A stretch of DNA of 64,000 nucleotides from Capra hircus. Taxonomy: Eukaryota; Chordata; Mammalia; Artiodactyla; Bovidae. Positions 58,363 to 64,000 of this stretch are shown here, one piece after another. The notes beneath the pieces are model-generated. The model ran no database searches. It had not been told where the DNA came from and saw only the letters and a program-made list of their open reading frames with translations. Positions within the stretch are counted from its first letter, which is position 1; the number at the start of each line of letters is the position of its first letter. A program made the translations under genes and the position numbers. The stretch spans positions 31,181,022-31,245,021 of the forward strand of contig NC_030824.1 in the NCBI RefSeq assembly GCF_001704415.2, in the 5' to 3' direction.

Positions 58363-58791
58363 CTGTAAGCTAAGTTCCTTCGGTTCATCAAGAATCTCAC
58401 GCAGCATCTTTGTTCTTTTGCTTTGCCAAATGCTGGTGAAAACTTTGCTGTGGACCTATGTTTGGAACCCCTTCACTGGGCCTCTTTGCAATTTGTCCTT
58501 TACCTGGAAAAGGAAGTTTCACAGCCTCCATTTCCTTCTTTCTACGGGGATGTTCTAGTTCTGGGATGAAGTAGCTGGTCAGCAAACCCATCTCCCCTTT
58601 GTTGCTTTGATCTCAGCGCCAGGCATTCTGGGTTATGAACGTAGTTTAGGAAATGTGGGGGTGAGGGCCCCTTTTGCCTTCCTTCTCATTCCCCTTCTGG
58701 CTGTGATGGCTCCTAAGTGGTAACTGAATTCACCAAGGGCTCTTTGCCTCCTTCTGGTTTCTGGAGCGTCTTGATAATGATGCCCAAAGGG

Positions 58792-58795
<4 letters not shown>
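58363..58795. other. Non-repeat stretch with a minus-strand frame
   Basis: A 64-codon minus-strand frame at 58397-58591 is Lys/Pro/Gln-rich and looks compositionally like protein, but I recognise no family and see no convincing splice sites. Treated as unproven. Confidence 0.35.

Positions 58796-58883
<88 letters not shown>
58796..58883. repeat. (GT)44 microsatellite
   Basis: 88 bp of uninterrupted GT. On the minus strand it gives a run of His/Thr codons inside a spurious frame. Confidence 0.98.
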
Positions 58884-58885
<2 letters not shown>

Positions 58886-60482
58886 AAGAGCGAGCAAGCA
58901 TGCATTGCTGTTGTGATGGCCAAAGGTCTCTTGATTTATGCTACTTAATTTTGAATGTGATGGAGCCCATCATACAGATCAAGTGGACACATCCGCAGAT
59001 TTAAGCTGTCAGGGGTGGGTGGTACCCCCTGTACAGGTGTGGGAGGTAGGACAGATGTAAGATAAAGATGTTAGACGTTAGTGTCCAAGGAGAGTTTGAA
59101 ACATCATCGAGAGGCAGGATGCTTCAGAAATTACGACTGTGGTTCTTTCTAAAGGAGCACTCCATTATCAGTGTTTTATATGTATGTTTACTAGTCCTTA
59201 TGTCTTCTCTGCAGTCTAGTAATACACTTCCTTTTTTGTAACTGTGCCCCCCCTTGCCCCCTGCCCCTAGTGTTCATCTGATGGGATGGTTAAACTTACC
59301 CTCGCCCAGCCACTTCATCTCATATGGACAGATCTGAAAGAGATCAGTTTTGAACGGCACCTAACATGCCTCGAGCATTTAGTTCATTTCTGATGAACAG
59401 AGTTGGAAAGCTTTAACCGTGTCCGCAGAATGTTTTTATGTGCTTGTCCTGTCCTCTTGAGAAACAGAGAAGTTTGAGAATAAGTAATACTCTTGGTGGT
59501 TGACTCCTCGGTAAAACATTCAAGATGGGAAAAACAGATGTCCAATTATTTTTGTCTTTTGTCCTAGAAAAATGGCAGCAATGAGGTTTTCTATATTTAA
59601 AACCTGCTTTCATTCGGAAGCGCTTCCTTTCTGCGGAGAGCCTGTGTGTCCTCGGTGACCTGTTCCGCTTGGCTTTTGTTTTCCCAGGACTGTGTGAACC
59701 CGCCGCAGTGGGGATGCTGACATTGGCCTGGTCGTCTGCAGTTAGGTTGTCTTTGGACCTGGAGGTGTCCTGAGGGTGGTTCTGCAGCTCTGGCCCCTGT
59801 TGCCAGGTTTTCAGTGGGCTGTGCCCCCCCCCCCCCCCCAACACCAGCTCGCCCCACCCAACACCAGCTCGGCTTCTGCAGGGCTTAATCAGAGCCAGAC
59901 CATCCCTGGGAAAGAGTGCCATCCCGGGCCCAAGGTTTTAACTGTGTCCTTAGAGGAGAACTGGGCACAGGGGGCATGTGTAGCTCCTTTTTTTAAAAAA
60001 AAGAAATGGAAGATGGTCCAGGAATCATTTTCTATGAGTTGGGGGCATTGTGTGCATGTGTGTGTACAGCTGCTTTACCTTTTCAGTTGTACTTAATCAG
60101 AATTTTAAATGGTAACTTAAAATGTGCTCATTCACTACCTGCTCACCTATTCACAGAGAACAAAAGCCAGGCTGGCATTCAGTTCATGGCAAATCATTTT
60201 CTAGTGTGTTAATCTCTATACATGGGCAGTTAACATTTGACTACGTATTTGGCAGTCTGAGAGATTAAAATGAGAGAGTTACTTCAAAAGATCTGTTTTG
60301 ATGTTTGTTCTCGCTGCCTGAGAGATGTGAATTCTGGGGAGCTGTCGGCTTGGTCGTGGGCATTGTTCTGAAGGGGAGATATCAACTCTGAAGCTCATAG
60401 TGACTCTGTGATTTAGCCACTTGATATTTTTCTTATCTGTCCCCAGGATGAGTTTTTAGTTACAATTGTTGATTTTTCTAAT
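58884..60482. other. 1.6-kb stretch with C16 tract
   Basis: Contains C16 at 59824-59839 followed by the 12-bp phrase aacaccagctcg at 59840-59851 and again at 59860-59871. A 169-codon minus-strand frame at 59413-59922 crosses this tract and has no recognised domain. Confidence 0.4.
59824..59871. repeat. C16 tract and 20-bp direct repeat
   Basis: A C-run followed by two copies of aacaccagctcg with a 20-bp period (gccccaccc between them in part). Confidence 0.92.
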
Positions 60483-60492
60483 GAGGAATTTT

Positions 60493-60693
60493 GGGCTTTC
60501 CTGGTGGCTCAGATGGTAAAGAATCCACCTGCAATTCAGGAGACCTGGGTTTGATCCCTGGGTTTGGAAGATTCCCTGGAGAAGGGAATGGCAACCCACT
60601 CTGGTATTCTTGCCTGGAGAATCCCATGACCAGAGGAGCCTGGTGAGCTACAGTCTGTATGATCACAAAGAATTGGACACGACTGACTGACTG
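60493..60693 (+). mobile_element. Bov-tA SINE
   Basis: Complete plus-strand copy running into a (CA)n tail. Imperfect 10-bp target-site duplication: gaggaatttt at 60483-60492 and gagaaatttt at 60723-60732, after the microsatellite. The CA run therefore belongs to the inserted element. Confidence 0.93.
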
Positions 60694-60720
60694 ACACACA
60701 CACACACACACACACACACA
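60694..60720. repeat. (CA)n at a SINE 3' end
   Basis: About 13 CA units between the Bov-tA tail and its right target-site duplication. Confidence 0.96.
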
Positions 60721-60732
60721 GTGAGAAATTTT

Positions 60733-61477
60733 AATCCTCAGAAACAATACTTGCTTCCATGGCTGTTTTCCCCTGGGACAGGGCAATGGACGCAGCGTGT
60801 GATGGATGTCTAACTTGCTAAACGTAACACTTCTCCTTTAGGAGCATAAAACCTACCGTGGGGTGGCGGTTGCTGCTGAATCATTTAACTCTTACGTTTT
60901 CTTCAATAAGAGATAAACTTTGAGGATGATGTGGTACTTCCACTGCTTCTTAGAATTTAGGAAGTACTTTTCTGCCTTCTTCAGCTCATCTCCCCTGGAA
61001 TGTGACACTTCAGGCTCCCTGCCACCTGGAAGCGCAGGAGGCATGGGGCAAGGGTGTGCTCTGCCTAACTCTGAGGTCTCTTGTAATTTTCATGGTTAAT
61101 TCATAAGGTAATTGCCTTAGAATTACTTCTGTCTGAAGTTTAGGAACTATTCAAAAACTGTTTTTTTTTTAAAGCTCTAAGGAACCTTAAGGTAGTTTTG
61201 GACAAACATAATAACTTAAATCAGTATCTTTTACTTCTAGAATTCCTTATCTGCCTTAAAAAGATGCAGTTGCTCGAGAGTCCAGGGCTGAAGAAATGCC
61301 TCCAGACTGAGCTGTAGATGACTGGAATATAATCACAGATTTTCCTGCGTTTTGACTTGTGAATTTGAATGAAATCGCAGCTCTGGGGCATGGTCTTCCT
61401 TTTGGGTGTAAGTTATAGTAAACTCAGAAACAGCCTTCATAAGATTTAGGTTGAAATTTCTGTTTAAGAACAAAGTT
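60733..61477. other. Non-repeat stretch
   Basis: About 745 bp with no frame above 60 codons and no recognised repeat. Confidence 0.45.
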
Positions 61478-61556
61478 TACTGAATCACTTTGCCGTATAG
61501 CAGAAACTAACACAACCTTATAAATCAACTATACTCCAATAAAAATTAATTAAAAG
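61478..61556 (+). mobile_element. Artiodactyl L1, last ~80 bp
   Basis: atcactttgccgtatagcag, aactaacacaaccttataaa, caactatactccaataaaaa: the extreme 3' end of ruminant L1 in sense. An extreme 5' truncation. Confidence 0.85.
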
Positions 61557-61697
61557 TACTTTATTTTTAGAGCAGTTTTAGGTTTACAGAAAAGTTGAGA
61601 GGCTGGTACAAAGAGTTCTCATATATCCTCTCACAGTTTCTCCTATTGCTATTTTACAAGTATTTTACAATACTGTACACAATTAATAAACTGATTA
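61557..61697 (-). mobile_element. Old L1 3' fragment
   Basis: ctttatttttagagcagttt, taggtttacagaaaagttga and tctcctattgctattttaca are L1-associated antisense text. Confidence 0.5.
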
Positions 61698-61911
61698 AGT
61701 GAAAGTGAAGTCACTCAGTTGTGTCCGACTCTTTGCGACCCTATGCACTGTAGCCTACCAGGATCATCCGTCCATGGGATTTTCCAGGCAAGAGTACTGG
61801 AGTGGGTTGCCATTTCCTTCTCCAGGGGATCTTCCTGACCCAGGGATCGAACCTAGGTCTCCCGCATTGCAGGCAGACGCTTTACCGTCTGAGCCACCAG
61901 GGAAGTCCAAA
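61698..61911 (-). mobile_element. Bov-tA SINE with TSD
   Basis: Complete minus-strand copy ending gagccaccagggaagtcc. Perfect 10-bp target-site duplication, aaactgatta, at 61688-61697 and 61912-61921. Confidence 0.95.
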
Positions 61912-61921
61912 AAACTGATTA

Positions 61922-63211
61922 TAACACAGTCAAAAAAAAGTTTTACTCAAAATCATAACAATCCACCATGGATTTTTCTGTAACATTTCCCTGAAGTATG
62001 TGATGACAGCAGTTATCACAGTATGGAATATTTTTGTTTTAAAGGCTCTGGTGCTTTACCAAGTTGTGAGGGGTGGGGGTGGAGTAGAGGTTTAAAATAT
62101 GACTTTTTCCTCCTGGGGATGATAGAAATGAAATGATTTTATCAAGAGTGCTGGTGGACCTGTCTCCCATCCCCCATGCCCTCTCTTTAGGGACAGAGGA
62201 GAAAGGATGGTCGTGGTCTCTGCACAACCCTAAGGGATGATGTAAAGATCCATGTCCTACTTAGGTGTGTAAGCCCTTGGAGGACAGCTAGTCCTCTCTG
62301 CCCCCTGGTGGCCACATGGAGAATTGCCTCAGCTTGTCTGGATACTGGGGCTGAGAACAGCGTTCCCCCTGCCCTTTGTCTCGGTTACTCCTGGGTCGCG
62401 CTCACCAAGTACTCCCAGGGTCGAGCTCACCATGTGCGCAGGTTGTGGATACCATAGGCTCTGCAGGAGTGTGGGCCTGTTCCTTCTTTGTAGCACAGCC
62501 CGTTGCTAGATGCAAAGATTAGAACAACATGTAAAACAGTGACTTTGAGGTGTTTCTTCTCTGATGGAGGAGGTGAAATATAAAGTGGCTGCACAGATCT
62601 CACTTGGGGGCCCATGTGGGTGGCTCACGAAGCAGTCCCTGCCGCCGGTGGGTAGAGTTGTAGGACACTTACCCAGGGGTGAGGGAGGACCAGTGTGTTC
62701 AAGGGGCTCTGTGTTAGGGTGGGCCGTACACTGCCAGCTATCTGTATGGGAGGGGTGCAAAGACTATTGGTGGGGGCTTTACTGGGAAGCCAGCCTGAGG
62801 GGCTTTGGGAGCAGGTGGTGACAGGCCTGAAAAGCGCAGGCAGGTCTGTGCTCTGAGGCTGGTCAGCTCCCTTTGTACCATCCGTGGTATAAAAGCTGGA
62901 TTGATGCAGATGGTCATCCAGGGGCCCTTTGCATGTTTTATAAATAATTCGTTTGACTTATATTTTGGCCAGATAAACATATGAAGAGCATGCATTGATA
63001 TATACAAATTCTAAAGTATATAAATTTTGGTAGTATTTAAAAGTTTGTAATTCTCGATGTTGCTGTGTGCCTGCCTTTCTGCAAATCTCACAGGTCATGA
63101 AACCAGCTGCCCTGCTCCCCGAGGGTCTGTATGTGCCGTGTGTCATTATGAAACTATATGTGTTTTAGTCACATGACCCAGTCAAGAAGAAGAGTCATGC
63201 ATGCGTGTGGG
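61922..63211. other. Non-repeat stretch, GC-richer part
   Basis: Positions 62280-62900 are the most GC-rich non-repeat part of the window and carry the CTCF-like motif. Frames of up to 89 codons occur on both strands without recognisable domains. Confidence 0.45.
62296..62314 (-). promoter_or_regulatory. Predicted CTCF binding motif
   Basis: Read on the minus strand the site is tggccaccagggggcagag, nearly identical to the vertebrate CTCF core (CCACCAGGGGGC with the upstream TGG). It is not inside a recognised SINE. CTCF is the architectural DNA-binding protein that anchors loops and insulators. The motif orientation is minus. Confidence 0.65.
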
Positions 63212-63325
63212 CCCAGCCACTCCAGTCCTGTCCGACTCGTCGCGACCCCATGGACTGTAGCCTTCCGGGCTCCTCTGTCCATGGGGTTCTCTAGGCGAGG
63301 ATACTGGAGTGGTTGTCATACCTTC
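63212..63325 (-). mobile_element. Bov-tA SINE, head missing
   Basis: ccactccagtcctgtccgac, gactgtagccttccgggctc, ggatactggagtggttgtc. Truncated before the tRNA-like head, with CpGs still present (gactcgtcgcgacccc), suggesting limited decay. Confidence 0.9.
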
Positions 63326-64000
63326 CTCCAGATGGTCTATATGCTGGTATGCAAATAGTGTCTCAGTAACATCCAGGGTTGCAGGCCTTCGCAGCAATGG
63401 GGAGGAGGACGCCAGAGCATGTGTTCTTTCCATTACCTTCCAAGGGTGGTTTTTAAATGTTTTAGTTAGAGAACCGTGGCTTCTGCTAGGTAAAACTTTT
63501 AAGCTTACCTTGGGTGGGTAGACACAGCAAAGCCAGCAGATGTCCCCCCAGCTTCGGTCCTCAACCTCCTGGCTGTGGCCAGGAGCTTGAGCCTTGGATA
63601 GTTTGGCTTTTAACCTCCTTGTCATTATTGTGCAGGACAGAACTGTAATTCCTTGCTAGTGGTCTAAGGCTGGAAGGATGCAGTACCTTGTTGTCTTGGC
63701 AACAGAGAGCAGTGGGTCAGCACTGCAGTCTCCGGTCCCGAGAAGCTGGCAGGGTGGTTCACCGTGTGGGCCTTGAGCTCTAGCGTGGTCTTGGCCTTAG
63801 TTTCTGTGATGATTGAGATGCAGTATTTTTAAAGGAATCAACTTTACCTCTTAAATTGATCTTATAACTAACTGCAAGGTTGTACCTTACTTGTGATTCT
63901 GATTCAAATATGTAGCTTCATATATGAAATAAGAACTTACTTTAAAGGAGAAGGATATATTGTTTCTCTTGGTAGAGTGTAGCAAATCTCCTCCCCATCC
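63326..64000. other. Non-repeat stretch to window end
   Basis: A 147-codon minus-strand frame (63182-63625) begins here and runs into the SINE, so it is not gene evidence. A short palindromic phrase, cctggctgtggccagg, lies near 63569. Confidence 0.4.

Noticed and set aside
58633..58923. Histidine/threonine-repeat protein on the minus strand
   Set aside because: It is the translation of the (GT)44 microsatellite.
63182..63625. 147-codon minus-strand frame
   Set aside because: It reads through the Bov-tA at 63212-63325; the remainder has no recognisable domain.
1..64000. CRISPR arrays, operons, ribosome binding sites, tRNA or rRNA genes
   Set aside because: The repeat content is that of a ruminant nuclear genome; tRNA-like sequences are SINE heads, and the only spaced array is the SINE minisatellite without unique spacers.

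Overview
The window is nuclear DNA from a ruminant (a bovid such as cattle, bison, yak, buffalo, sheep or goat; I cannot choose between them). The evidence is the repeat content. Bov-tA SINEs (tRNA-Glu-like head plus a BovB-derived tail), a dimeric Bov-A2, fragments of the BovB (RTE) LINE, cetartiodactyl CHR tRNA-type SINEs, artiodactyl L1 3' ends, and old mammalian MIR, L2, hAT-Charlie and Tigger remnants account for a large part of the sequence. The DNA is AT-rich with no CpG island.

No protein-coding gene, exon set or functional RNA gene could be supported. The longer open frames are pieces of BovB or Tigger, run through SINEs or a stop-poor minisatellite, or are unsupported open frames in single-copy-looking DNA. 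The window is best read as intergenic or deep intronic sequence. Repeat family names come from recognising sequence by eye, so subfamily names and exact ends are approximate.

Layout. 1-7 kb: Bov-tA copies, a CHR SINE, a hAT-Charlie remnant and an antisense L1 carrying a CHR insertion. 7-15 kb: MIR pieces, one split by a BovB fragment with a clear target-site duplication (TSD), then antisense L1 split by an 825-bp sense BovB with an 11-bp TSD. 15-20 kb: an old dispersed repeat with a Bov-tA insertion, an artiodactyl L1 tail, an LTR-like element, a G-run, and a CHR SINE whose middle has expanded into a ~22-bp minisatellite. 20-29 kb: SINEs, a BovB fragment joined to a SINE head, nested CHR copies and an inverted Bov-tA pair. 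29-45 kb: L1 3' sequence, a Bov-A2 with perfect TSDs, a 75-bp tandem duplication, a Tigger transposase remnant, and a Bov-tA inside a CHR. 45-48 kb: a four-deep nest, L1 > MER2-like > second Tigger-type element > Bov-tA. 48-64 kb: the longest BovB copy (~1.4 kb, minus strand), antisense L1, a (GT)44 microsatellite, Bov-tA copies and a near-consensus CTCF motif at 62296-62314.

I did not find a previously undescribed biological system. The most useful leads are the SINE-internal minisatellite, the SINE-head/BovB chimera, the four-level transposon nest, the CTCF motif, a recent tandem duplication and several perfect short palindromes.
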